Positions 1-21,799 of a stretch of DNA of 22,849 nucleotides are shown piece by piece. Below the pieces are notes generated by a model, which was given only the letters and a program-made list of their open reading frames with translations, did not search any database and was not told the DNA's origin. Numbering within the stretch: the stretch's first letter is position 1; every line of letters starts with the position of its first letter. The position numbers and the translations under genes were made by a program. Source of the DNA: Salpingoeca rosetta (Eukaryota; Opisthokonta; Choanoflagellata; Craspedida; Salpingoecidae); contig NW_004754932.1 of assembly GCF_000188695.1 (NCBI RefSeq), positions 2,148,731-2,171,579 of the forward strand, given 5' to 3'.

Positions 1-1666
1 ACAGGCCAGTGATCTCTCGCCGTTCCCACAAGGCCAGAACTTTCCTCTATCGCCATCGCCAGTGAGCCGTAATGTCCTTCCTTCTCTCGGGCGTTTATTT
101 GTCCAACTCCACCTCTATCTGTCAATGTGTATGTCTGTCGTGGGTGTGTGTGTGGTGTGGGGGGGGGGGGTGGGTGGGTGTGGGTGTGGGTGTGGGTGTG
201 GGTGTGGGTGTGGGTGTGTGTGGGTGTGTGTGAGTGTGTGTGGGTGAGAGAGAGAGAGATTGTTTGTTGTTGGTGGGTGTGGGTGTGAGATTGTGTGCTA
301 TTGTGCGTACGTGAATGTGGGTGCGACGTAGAGCCAGTGTGGCTGTGTGGGCGAGATCGCATTCCTGCACGCCTCTGTTAGAGCTCGACGTTGCACACTG
401 TCCAATCTCTCACTTCACATCCGCACACGCACACGTCAACAGGACCTCAAGCCTGCAAACCTACTCATCAGCGCGACTGGGCAGTTGAAGATTGCCGACT
501 TTGGGCTTGCGCGCGTGTACGATGAAGCAAGACCAATGAGCCACCAGGTGGCCACGAGGTATCACGGCAATGAACAAGCACGCACGCGCATCACGTTTAT
601 GCACTCACTCGCACACGCGCCGTGTTTGTCCACTCACTCACGCACGCACACTCTCACTCACTCGCTCGCTCACTCACTCTCACTCACTCACTCGCTCTCT
701 CTTTCACACACACGCACACTCACTCACACACACACTCACTCACACACACTCTCACTCACACACTCTCTCACTCACTCACTCACACACACACACACACACT
801 CTCTCTCTCTCACTCTCACACACACACTCTCTCTCTTGCCAGGTGGTACCGTGCTCCAGAGCTGCTGTATGGGGCACGCGTCTACGACTTTGGCGTTGAC
901 ATCTGGTGTGTATTCATCATTGCATGTGAGCGTTGGCTTCTGCCTCGACCCCCCCCACACACACCAGCCAGGACACCTTCCTCACTGCCGCGTGCACCAC
1001 TTGTTGTTTCTGCCTGCCGTCTCAAGGGCCGTCGGCTGCATCTTTGGAGAGCTCCTCAACAACTCGCCCCTGTTTCCGGTGTGTATGCATATGGTTGGTG
1101 TGTGTATGCATGTAGTTGGTGTGTGTATGCATATAGTTGGTGTGTGTGTGTGCTTGCTTGCATAGTGTGTCTCGTGTGCAGAGCCGCCTTCGATCTCCGT
1201 CGCCTGCCTGCGTTTATGACCGACTTTTCATCTACCAACCCTGCCCACATGCTTGCTTGCGTGCCCCCGTCTCTTCTCACACACGTACCTCACGCTCCTA
1301 TTCCCAATCTCCAACCCCTTAGGGCGAGAACGACATTGACCAGCTCTCCTGTGTCATCCAGGCCCTTGGAACGCCCACACGACAAGACTGGCCGGTAACG
1401 TGGTGCACGCTACTTTCCTTCCCCCTCCCCTCTCTTAACGCTGTGCTCTTTGCATTCAGCTCATCTGTGCACACGATGCGTCCACATTCACACAAATGTG
1501 TGTGGGTGGTAGGTCATCTCACGTCATTGCTATGATTGCTTCCGCCGCCGCTGCGAGTGTGTCTGCAGGAACTCGACTCGCTTCCCGATTTTGCAAAGAT
1601 CAACTTTGATCCCACAGACCCCCAGCCCATGCACGAAATCCTCCCCGACGCAACGCAGGACGTGCG

Positions 1667-1742
<76 letters not shown>

Positions 1743-2610
1743 TTTGTTTGTTTGTTTGTTTGTTTGTTTGCTTGTTTGTTTTGTTTGTTTGTTTGTTTGT
1801 TTGTTTGTTTGTTTGTTTGTTTGTTTTCGTGTGCAGTTGTGTTTGCACTGGTCTTTGGCTTTCCTCGCAGTTCTGACGCCTGACGCCCCCATTTCACCAC
1901 CATTGCACGCGTTCCTGTCCTTGTTTTCAGGCCATCAACCTGTGCTCGCAATTCCTCGTCTACTCGTCCTCCCGCCGTCTTCCTGCCGCAAAGGTGACGA
2001 CACACGTGCGTGTATACACACGCATATGGATGCACACGCGCGCGAGCTTGTGGCAATACTTGCCCTCATCAACACGTTGACCACGTCACCTCTTTTCTGT
2101 TTGCGCCACCAGGCACTGGTGCACCCGTACTTCTTCTCGTATCCCCTGCCTGCGCACCACTCGGAACTCAAGCTGCCAACCTCTTCCCAGCCGGTGCGTG
2201 CGTGCGTGTGTGCGTGCGTGTGTGTGTTTGTGTGTGTGTGTTTGTGTCTGTCTGTCTGTCTGTGTGTGTGTGTCTGTCTGTCTGTGTGTCTGTGTGTGTG
2301 TGTGTCTGTCTGTCTGCCTGTGTGTGTGTCTGCCTGTGAATCCGTGTCTGTTTGTCTATCTATGTGCCTACCTGCCCGCGCTGTCTGTCTGCTCGCCTGC
2401 TTGTCTCTCTGGCTGCCTCAGTCTGTCTGCGTCAAAGCTTGCATCATGTGGGCTTTACCCGTGTTTCGTATCGTTGAATTGCTGTCACAACACCGCACAC
2501 ACATATTTCATTGCGCACACACGCCCCTCTGACAGGAGAGCATGCGGCTACGACTCGTGTCTGATCTTCCCTTTGTCACATTCGAGGACGATGACGACGA
2601 TGAGTTGTGA
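1..2610 (+). CDS. CDK20: CDK20/CCRK-like cyclin-dependent kinase, 3' part (5' end outside window)
   Basis: Serine/threonine kinase of the CDK20 (cell cycle-related kinase) type, which in animals and algae acts in cilium length control and CDK/MAK-family activation. Firm exons are 443-558, 843-905, 1027-1078, 1323-1394, 1569-1661, 1931-1993, 2113-2193 and 2536-2610; all phases join and give 204 residues to TGA. They encode DLKPANLL (catalytic loop), IADFGLAR (DFG), SHQVATRWYRAPELLYG (activation loop and APE), GVDIWAVGCIFGELL, a GENDIDQL segment, LPDFAKINF, and the CDK20-specific PLPAHHSELKLP near the C-terminus, then an acidic end EDDDDDEL. The N-lobe lies left of the window. The HR of the HRD motif should sit just before 443 but was not found. 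The residue aligned with the activation-loop Thr of human CDK20 is Ser here (SHQVATR). Family assignment is strong because the distinctive PAHxSEL region matches; the upstream exons are uncertain. Confidence 0.9.
5..61 (+). other. Candidate upstream exon of the CDK20-like gene
   Basis: A 57-base open segment preceded by ACAG and followed by GTGAGC, in phase 0 at both ends. It reads ASDL followed nine residues later by PL, the same spacing as the SDL...PL segment between helices D and E of animal CDK20. The match is short, so this is a suggestion. A second fragment, IAFLHA at 356-373, resembles the VAFCHA that precedes the catalytic loop, but no clean splice sites connect it to the exon at 443. 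Confidence 0.4.
140..262 (+). repeat. GT/GGGT microsatellite with G12 run
   Basis: A run of twelve G at 159-170 is followed by tandem GGGTGT units, then GT and a short (GA)n. It lies in a CDK20 intron. The G-run array has G-quadruplex character on the plus strand. Confidence 0.9.
640..837 (+). repeat. CACT/CTCT/CACA compound microsatellite
   Basis: Interleaved CACT, CTCT and CACA units fill most of the CDK20 intron 559-842, running almost to the acceptor TTGCCAG. The pyrimidine-rich end may double as the polypyrimidine tract. Confidence 0.9.
1667..1826 (+). repeat. Compound (TG)n-(TTTG)n microsatellite
   Basis: About 35 TG units are followed directly by about 20 TTTG units with two small interruptions. 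The tract starts six bases after the donor GTGCGT at 1662 in a CDK20 intron. Confidence 0.95.
2192..2340 (+). repeat. TGCG/TG/TCTG repeat tract at a splice donor
   Basis: GTGCGTGCGTGCG units merge into TG and TCTG repeats. The first GT at 2194 is the inferred splice donor of the last CDK20 intron. Confidence 0.85.
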
Positions 2611-2639
2611 ACTGTATTGCTGCCGACGCTGATGCTGAT

Positions 2640-2640
<1 letters not shown>

Positions 2641-2676
<36 letters not shown>
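2641..2676 (+). repeat. (CA)18
   Basis: Uninterrupted CA dinucleotide repeat 30 bases past the CDK20 stop codon, probably within its 3' untranslated region. Confidence 0.95.
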
Positions 2677-2677
<1 letters not shown>

Positions 2678-2995
2678 TAGATCTTTGGCCGTTAGCGCTT
2701 CTCGCACATCTGTTTTCTTGTCATCGCACACCTTGCATGCATGCATGCATGCACATGCGGGTTTATTTGAGACCCGTAGCCAGCTGGCCTGGCTTGCAGC
2801 AGACGTAACTGAACCACATACACGCTTGAACCATGCCGCTGCTGATATTACTGTTGCTGACACGAGTGGACAGAAGAACACAAGACAAGGAGATGTTTTG
2901 AGAGGGGGGGGGGGTTGAAGAGGCAGTGGTTGATGTGTACACAAGTCAGGAGAGGAAGAGATGGGGCAAAGTGCCTGTTGCCTACCAAGAGCACA

Positions 2996-3198
2996 CAAAC
3001 ACACCACACAAACAAACAAACACACCACACACACACACACCCCACACAAACAAACAAACACAAACACACAAACAAACAAACACAAACACACACACACATA
3101 CATACACAACCAAACACACACATACATACACAAACAAACACACACATACATACAAACGTACGCATACGCACACACATACACATACACATACACATACA
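2996..3198 (+). repeat. CA/AACA/TACA compound repeat
   Basis: Mixed CACA, AACA and TACA units reaching to within ten bases of the glycosyltransferase stop, so it probably forms the start of that gene's 3' untranslated region. Confidence 0.9.
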
Positions 3199-3205
3199 TG
3201 CAGCA

Positions 3206-5629
3206 TTACGTGCTGGCCATGGAGATGATGGTTCGCACGTGGTTAATGACCACATCCACATCCACGTCCAGCCCGGGACTGTTGAAGTCGAAGGAGGTGG
3301 GCTCCACCTGGTGATACGAGAACCCGAGCGCCTGTGCGAGCGAGAGGTAGCACGGACGCACGTCACCCTTTCGCTTCGCCCCAACAGGCGGCCGCTCCAG
3401 CGCTGCACGCGGTATAAACTCGAGCACGTGCGTCTGCATGCCTTGCGCTTGCGAAGCGGAGGAACCACCGGCGAATAGGAGATTGGCAAATGCGCCACCA
3501 TGGGGGCCAACAATCACGCGCGCGTCTCGAAACACACCTGCATCGCGTTGCCACGCATGCGGTGCCGTGTGGTTCCACACCTCCAGTCGCCACTTGATCC
3601 TCGCTCCTGCCCCAACAGCAACGCCGCCACCCTTAGCCTTGAGTTCGCCCTGTTGCATGCCCTGCATGTTGGCTGCCTCCACAACCTGCTGAAGCCCCTC
3701 AATGAGTGCCTGCTCTGTTGCCGGCACAAGCGCGCGCGGCGATGCGTCCCCACGACTCAGATACAGCAGCACCGCCTCGCCTGCGCCGTCGCCATTGCCA
3801 TCACGGTTGGCCAGGTTGGGGCTGCCTGGCGTCTGCGTCGTGTGCCCAGGCCTGCGCGTGTCTTCGTCGCGCTGCTGTTGCGACGTCTGCAGCTGGCGCA
3901 GCAGGGGACAGAACACGCCCGGTGGCATGATACCAATCTTCTGTTGGCCAGCCAGCGTCGGGAACACAATGGCATCGGCAGTGTACGTGAGCCTCGGGTC
4001 GGCCTCAACAACCGCCCAGGGCTCATCCACGATGCGTGCAAGCATTTCCTGCAGGACGTCGCTGCCTGCACACACGAGCAGCGTCACCTGCACCTTCCCA
4101 CTCAACACCGCTTCCCGCAGTCCATCGCTGTCATGCATCTGCTGCACCCCAACATTGCCTTTGTCCTCTTGGCTGCTGCTGCCGCTGGTGGTGGTGGTGG
4201 TGGTTGCATCAGTCTTGAGCCATTGCAGAAATGCTGCGAGCCGGGGCAGCACGTCGAGCACCGTGTGTTGAAACGTCTCGCCCCATACAATGACCAAGTC
4301 CACCAGCAGACCATGCACATGCACGCTCCGGCCGCCACCTTTCTCCCCGGTATGCGGTTGCTTCGTGCCCCTGGTGCGGGCGACACAAGCGCCGCCAAGC
4401 TCCTGGGGCTGCAGTGCAGACTGCACAGCCCGCTCCGAGGGCACGCGGTGCCACCGCTTGTTTGTAAACGCGTGCGTGGCATTGAACACCGCACCGTTAC
4501 GGCCATCAACAAAGTAGAGGCCAGGCAGTGTTGCTGCGTAGTCTGTGGTTGGAGCGCCGGAGCTTGAAGCGGCACCGCTTGTCCTGGTCTCCGCGGTCGC
4601 GGTGTTCTGGGTGCTGGCTGTGTCCGCCGCGCTCATGCTGGCGAGAAACCCCAGCACCACCACGGCTGGGGCCGGCCATGGCCTAAAGTCGTCCAGCGGC
4701 TGCAAGGCACCGCCGTCACGTTGACCGCCCTGATTGCTGTTGTTGGTGTTGGCCGTGTCCAAGCTGCTTGCTGGGGGCGCGTTGCCCTGGTCAGGGCCCC
4801 CCTCAGCGCCGTCACTGTCATTGCTCGTGGTGCGACTCCAGACCAAGGGCTGGATCAGCGTTGGGTTCCCGGGCACGTGCAGGTACCACAGGTGTGCGGG
4901 CTCGACGTGCGTCAGCGTCTCTATGGGATTGAGCTCGCACTCGGCCACCTTCACGGGCGTTGGCTCCCCAGGCCGGCACACTTCTGGCGTGGTGGGAGCA
5001 TACAAGTCTGCCGGACAGGCGCTTGCCTGCAGGCTTGTTGCGCAACCAGGCCCAACATCTCTAACCACGGCGCTGTCGCTGGGCTGGTATGGCACGGGCT
5101 CAGCGTCCGCGCCGGGCTGCTGTGTTGATGTAACTTCCTGCTGTTGGGATGCTGCTGGGCCAAGCGGCTGTACTTGCGGCGCATCTTCTCTTGTCCCGTC
5201 CCAAGACGGTGGCTGGGGTCCTGACGGCGGGTGTGGTGCCTGTGAGGGAGAGTGGGGAGGTTTCTGTGTTGCCTGCACGCTCGCCTTGCCTCGGTGTGCG
5301 TCGTCGTTGGTGCGGCCATCGCTGGTTGTTGGTTGGAGCGCTGCCTTTGCTCTTTCCTCGTTGCTGTTCAGGTTCTTTCCCTGGGCCTCGTGTCCTTCTG
5401 CGACAGTGAACAGCTGAGGCGCGTGGTTGTTTATGATGAGGGGTCGTGCGTTGGTGTTGCTGCCGCCGCTGCTAGGCCTGAGGTCTGTGGCGAGGCCTCG
5501 CGTTGAGGGTCGGAGCAGCAGGAACAACACCACTGCCACAAGCCCAACGAACAAGCCAACACACCCGCACCACCGCCGCAGCCCTCGCATTCCCACACCA
5601 GCAGCCTCGCCACTGCCACTACTACTCAT
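3206..5629 (-). CDS. GT61/DUF563-type glycosyltransferase, type II Golgi membrane protein, intronless
   Basis: Single uninterrupted frame of 807 residues, ATG at 5629 with A at -3, TAA at 3208-3206. A short N-terminus with basic residues (RGLRR) precedes a transmembrane segment at about 23-39, followed by a long Pro/Gln/Ser/Gly-rich stem to about 230: the layout of a type II Golgi enzyme. The catalytic region at about 370-770 shows YFVDGRNGAVFNATHAF, FQHTVLDVLPRL (455-464), VLLYLSRGDA, FRDARVIVGPHGGAFANLLF (about 700-719) and VLEFIPR. The GPHGxx(x)NLLF signature and the preceding xxLPRL are typical of GT61 (EOGT, POMGNT2, plant xylosyl/arabinosyl transferases), which use nucleotide sugars. 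Donor and acceptor cannot be read from sequence. Possible N-glycosylation sites are NAT at 383 and NHT at 686. Low-complexity Thr and Gln inserts (about 475-500, 580-620) interrupt the catalytic region. Lack of introns sets it apart from all four neighbours. Confidence 0.85.
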   Translation of the reverse strand: MSSSGSGEAAGVGMRGLRRWCGCVGLFVGLVAVVLFLLLRPSTRGLATDLRPSSGGSNTNARPLIINNHAPQLFTVAEGHEAQGKNLNSNEERAKAALQPTTSDGRTNDDAHRGKASVQATQKPPHSPSQAPHPPSGPQPPSWDGTREDAPQVQPLGPAASQQQEVTSTQQPGADAEPVPYQPSDSAVVRDVGPGCATSLQASACPADLYAPTTPEVCRPGEPTPVKVAECELNPIETLTHVEPAHLWYLHVPGNPTLIQPLVWSRTTSNDSDGAEGGPDQGNAPPASSLDTANTNNSNQGGQRDGGALQPLDDFRPWPAPAVVVLGFLASMSAADTASTQNTATAETRTSGAASSSGAPTTDYAATLPGLYFVDGRNGAVFNATHAFTNKRWHRVPSERAVQSALQPQELGGACVARTRGTKQPHTGEKGGGRSVHVHGLLVDLVIVWGETFQHTVLDVLPRLAAFLQWLKTDATTTTTTSGSSSQEDKGNVGVQQMHDSDGLREAVLSGKVQVTLLVCAGSDVLQEMLARIVDEPWAVVEADPRLTYTADAIVFPTLAGQQKIGIMPPGVFCPLLRQLQTSQQQRDEDTRRPGHTTQTPGSPNLANRDGNGDGAGEAVLLYLSRGDASPRALVPATEQALIEGLQQVVEAANMQGMQQGELKAKGGGVAVGAGARIKWRLEVWNHTAPHAWQRDAGVFRDARVIVGPHGGAFANLLFAGGSSASQAQGMQTHVLEFIPRAALERPPVGAKRKGDVRPCYLSLAQALGFSYHQVEPTSFDFNSPGLDVDVDVVINHVRTIISMAST

Positions 5630-5818
5630 GCTGCCGCAGGATACAAGAAAATCAAATCAAATCTTCAACCAAACATCCCACTTGGGAAAGCGCCACAAAC
5701 AAAGCAACCACCACTGCGCACACAACTCAAACGAAGACCACCACCCCAAAGCAGCCACCACGTGGGTTGTTGACCTTGGAACGCAGTCGCGCAAACAACA
5801 ACAAACAAACAAACGACC
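5630..5818. promoter_or_regulatory. Divergent promoter region, glycosyltransferase / GMP synthase
   Basis: Only 189 bases separate the two start codons, so both promoters and both 5' untranslated regions must lie here or overlap the genes. The sequence is A- and C-rich on the plus strand with several CAAACAAA motifs near the GMP synthase start. No clear TATA box is visible. Confidence 0.6.
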
Positions 5819-10956
<5,138 letters not shown>

Positions 10957-11526
10957 ACGCGCTGGCCAAGAGTGCCCGTACGCGAACACGGCGCGTCGCT
11001 GCACTCGCTATGTCAAATTTGTGTCGCTGATAGGTCTTGCTGGCTCGCATTCTTGTGCACTTGATTTTGTGTCTTGTGTATGTGCATGTGTGATTGCTTG
11101 CGCATGTTGTGTGAGGTGTGTGTGTGTGTGTGTGTGTGTGAGTTGTGTGAGTGCGTGTGCATGTGTGAGTTGTGTGCGTGTGTGCGTGCGTGTGTGATTA
11201 CTTTCGTGCCTGTGTAGGATTCATTGGATTGCAATATTCATGTTGTGTGCGTGGAAGGCTGATGCGCTTCGGGTGGTTTGTGGATGTATCTGATTGCCGA
11301 GTTGCAGTGAAGTACACGTGACGTCCACGCAAACTGACATCAAACCCCCGTATTCCACCAAATCATCCATTACTTATGAGCCGGAAACAACCACAACGCC
11401 ATGCCACAACAGCACAGCACGAACACGCCAAGTTAGTCAAGCAATCATTTAGCCATCAAAGCACGTGTTTTGCGAGAGTATAGAAGGAAGCTTGGTGCCA
11501 CTGCTCATACATTTCAGTGCTTCAGT
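10957..11526. other. Convergent intergenic region (3' flanks)
   Basis: Between the GMP synthase stop and the RAD54 stop. It contains TG-rich sequence at about 11115-11195 and otherwise mixed sequence without a recognisable exon, RNA gene or obvious polyadenylation signal. Confidence 0.7.
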
Positions 11527-18057
<6,531 letters not shown>

Positions 18058-18190
18058 TTCCGTTGTCCGTTTCGAATCCTGCGCGGCTGTAAATAGACAC
18101 CACAAAGTGTAGTGACAGCGGCAGCACTTCGGGCGGGAAAGCGCGCAGCACACACACAAAGCAACAGCCAGCAGCCAGCCAACAGCCAAG
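18058..18190. promoter_or_regulatory. Divergent promoter region, RAD54 / ARID2-like
   Basis: 133 bases between the inferred RAD54 ATG and the ARID2-like ATG. It contains CAGCCAGCAGCCAGCC repeats just upstream of the latter, GGGCGGGAAAGCGCG at 18130-18144 (resembling an E2F-type TTTSSCGC site in reverse, by eye only), and no clear TATA box. Confidence 0.55.
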
Positions 18191-18438
18191 ATGCCACCGA
18201 CAACAACTGGAGCGGTGGCGCAGGAGAGGGGGCCAAAGGTGTCCGTCGTGCTTGGCAAAGGACGGACAGAGAGCATCAGGGAGGCGGTGGCATGTTTGCA
18301 GAGTGGACTGCCAAATGCAGTGGATCGCGCCTTCAAAATCCTTCACACCGTCTCCTACGCCGGCATCAACGTCGATCAGGTGCAGTGGCACGGATTCGAT
18401 TTGGCGCGCATGTTGTCATTTGTGTGTCGTTTGTGTGT

Positions 18439-18479
<41 letters not shown>

Positions 18480-19039
18480 ATGTTGTCATGTGTGTGTGTG
18501 TGTGTACATGTTGTCATGTGTGTGTGTGTGTGTTGTTGTTGTGGGTGTGCATGTATGTGTGTATGGGTTGATTTGTGTCCCTTTTTCATGCTCTCACACG
18601 CACATTTACGCGTGTGCACACGCATCCACGCGCGGACGCAGGTGGGCCATGTGGTGGACCTGTTGTTGGCGCAAGTGGAGTTTTTCACAACCTCCGATGA
18701 AGTGGCGCGCTTGCTGGAAGCTGGAACCGACGATGAGACCGCAGAGGATCTGTGTAACCCGGGAAAGGACCACCCAAACCTGCGGTTCTTCAACCCTTAC
18801 GCCACCGCCGATGCAACAACTGCCCGCGTGGATGACCTCGAGCTCAAGGCGCTGCGCCTGGTTCAAGTCTTGAACATCCTCCGCAACGTCGCCCTCACAC
18901 GGGTACAGCGCATCCTGCAACACATGCCCGCCAATACCAGCACCACCGTCATTAGCCCGTGTCTACGCGCTCCATCTGGCTGCTGGTTCACAACTGCATG
19001 CTCACTGACATTGTGGAACACGTGCGCCCCGCTCACACA

Positions 19040-19121
<82 letters not shown>

Positions 19122-20026
19122 AAACGCACACGCAACACACAACACAACAAAACATCAAATAACACACGTACAACATGCAAACACATTTTTCGCCTTTTGG
19201 TCTCAGGCATCCGAGGTTTTGGCCACTCATCCGGCCGTCATAACCCTGATTGCGCGCTGGTGAGTTGCTGATTTGTCTGTTGGTGTATCAGTAACATAGG
19301 GTTAATGCGGTAGATGAAGTCCTACTTGGTCTGCTGCCACGAGAGCCTCTGCCAAACACGCACACAACACAACACAACACAACAAAACACAACACAACAC
19401 AATACTCTAACGCAACACACACACAACACAACGCAGTGTGGTTGCTGGGCGCGCAGCCAAGTTCATCACGCCCGTGCGGCTGACGCTGCTGCACATGGTG
19501 TGGAAGCACCGTATCTTCCTGCAGGAGTGCGCCCTCGACGTCCTCGCCGCTCTTGCCGCCCAAATTGAGGTGTGATCACACGCGTCTTGTTGACTTTTGT
19601 CATGTGTGCTTGTTTTTCTTGTGTCTTGCTTTTGGGTGACTGTGTCTCTGTGTGCCCTGATGCGTTTCTCTGTTTCTTTCGCACACCGAATCAACCAATG
19701 TGTGAGTGCACCCGCCCCCTTCCTCGTGTACTCTTCGACCTCCTTCCATCCTCCCCGCTCCCTTGATGGGGTTGACACTGCCCAACGCATGACATCAACA
19801 ACTGCCACAGCTGTCAAATAAGAGTGTGGAGCACAAGTGCCTGTGGGATGTGCTGCTGAAGCTCGTTCGTTCGTCAGACCGCAACCTCCTCGTCAGTGCC
19901 ATCACCACCCTTTCCAAGTTCAACTCCGCCCGGGAAAACCTCCCCTGGATTCGCACCATCGGTATGCATCGCCACACCGAGAGAGGGGAGGGTTTGTGTT
20001 TGTGTTTGTGTGTTTGTGTGTTTGTG

Positions 20027-20104
<78 letters not shown>

Positions 20105-20938
20105 AGGGAGGGAGAGAGAGTGTGTGTGTGTGTGTGAGTAAGTGAGTGAGAGGGAGGGAGGGAGGGAGAGAGTGTGTGTGTGTGTGAGTAAGTGAGTGAG
20201 ACAGAGAGAGACAGAGACAGAGAGAGACAGAGAGAGAGAGGCGGATATGGAAATGGAGATGGAGACAGACAGACAGACAGACAGACAGATACAGACGCGC
20301 GCACACACACACAGACGCGCACACCAACACACAGAATCACCGCCTGACCCGCCGCCCCCTCCCCACGCCCCTTTCCTCACTCTCCTTCTCTTCCCTTCCT
20401 TCTCTTTCCTTGCCTCCGCTTGCGCTGCTTGCCAAGATATGGAGGTGATGGCGGTGGCGCAGCAGTACCTGTTGTTGCACGATGCGCAGGTGCTGCTTGT
20501 TGTGCTTGAGTTCTTCTACCAGATGACGCTCCACTCCGAGATGGTGGAGAGAATTGTCAAGCTGCCTGGCTTTGTGCCCTCCATCGTCCCCCTCGTCTCC
20601 TTTGCACCAGACAGATGGATGGACAGAGGTGCGTGCCATCACGCATCTTGTTCGCCCCACGTATGAACTTGTACCTACGTGCGTACGTACGTGGTGCAGC
20701 AAGTCCTGCAACACCGAGCCCCCTTTGTCCTCCTTGCCCACCACCACCACCACCACCACCACCACCACCACCACTTGACAGAGGCGGCGCCGCTGCTTAA
20801 CGACGACGGCGTTGATACCGGCGCCCGGCCCGTCTCCTTCTTCGACAGTGAGTAGAAGTGGTTGAGGTCGCGGTCTCCAACGCACGCGCTGCCATTGTTC
20901 CACAAACATGCATTGTCTCGCGCGCACGAACAAGCCTT

Positions 20939-20970
<32 letters not shown>

Positions 20971-21232
20971 AGTGCATATGCACATGTGCACGCACGCACT
21001 GCCTGAAACGCATGAAAACACGTTCATATAAACACCCATGCATACGGGCACACGCATGGATTCACACGTACACGACACGCGTGCAGTCTGGCCCGGGCTG
21101 AACGAGTTGCTGTGTTGTGATTCGGATGTGGAGGCGCTTGAACTTCCGCTCGCCGTCATGGAACCGCTGACATGCCAGTGGTGAGCACCTCGCACTGATT
21201 CATGGTTGTAGCACCCGCGTTTGCACCGAGCC

Positions 21233-21272
<40 letters not shown>

Positions 21273-21761
21273 TTGACGTACGTTCGTGTACGCATACGTG
21301 TTTGTCTTGACTTGACAGGCTGTCCAAGTGCTTCAAGTTCACCAACGACCACTCCTCCGCCATCAAGCGATCCGATATGTACACACGATACATGGCCCAC
21401 TGCCAAGGTGCACGCGTGGCTCTTGCATCGACCTTGTTGCAGCCCAACTGTCGTCTCTTTGGCGACACACAAACACACACACACACACACACACGCCTTC
21501 TCTCAACTCCCTGTATTCGTTGTGCGCTCGTGCTTACATGCTCCATGTGTCTCTGTGTTGTTGCCAGAGTACGGCTTGATTCCGCTGTCGCAGCGCGTGT
21601 TTGGCTGTCTGGTGCGCAAGACCTTTCCCAAGTGCGGCTGCATCACCACTGCATCCCTGGGCCTCTCCACCATCTACACCGCAATTGCCCAGCGAACACG
21701 CATTCCCCCGCCTGTCAGTCACCTGCGTGTGTGTCCGTGTCTGTCTGTGTGTGTGTGTGTT

Positions 21762-21799
<38 letters not shown>

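Larger units (their letters stand above)
2611..3205. other. Convergent intergenic region (3' flanks)
   Basis: Space between the CDK20 stop and the glycosyltransferase stop, transcribed toward each other. It holds (CA)18 at 2641-2676, a G run near 2905, and a CA/AACA/TACA tract at about 2996-3198 that ends just before the glycosyltransferase stop. On the minus strand an AATAAA lies at 2767-2762, about 440 bases past that stop, a possible polyadenylation signal. I see no coding exon with a recognisable motif. Confidence 0.75.

Noticed and set aside
140..262. Telomere-like repeat (GGGTGT)
   Set aside because: It is short, irregular and internal, surrounded by kinase gene exons, and resembles the other GT microsatellites here.
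570..899. Open frames rich in His/Thr/Ser/Leu (and the matching Val/Cys frames elsewhere, such as 1670-1876, 9164-9691, 13683-13889)
   Set aside because: They are translations of TG/CA/CT microsatellites inside introns, with no start context or conserved motif.
3500..4567. Plus-strand 355-residue frame opposite the glycosyltransferase
   Set aside because: It mirrors the GC-rich coding strand of the GT61-type gene and shows no family motif.
18903..19021. Frameshift or pseudogene in the ARID2-like gene
   Set aside because: The apparent frame change is explained by GT-AG introns, and both possible joins preserve the frame.
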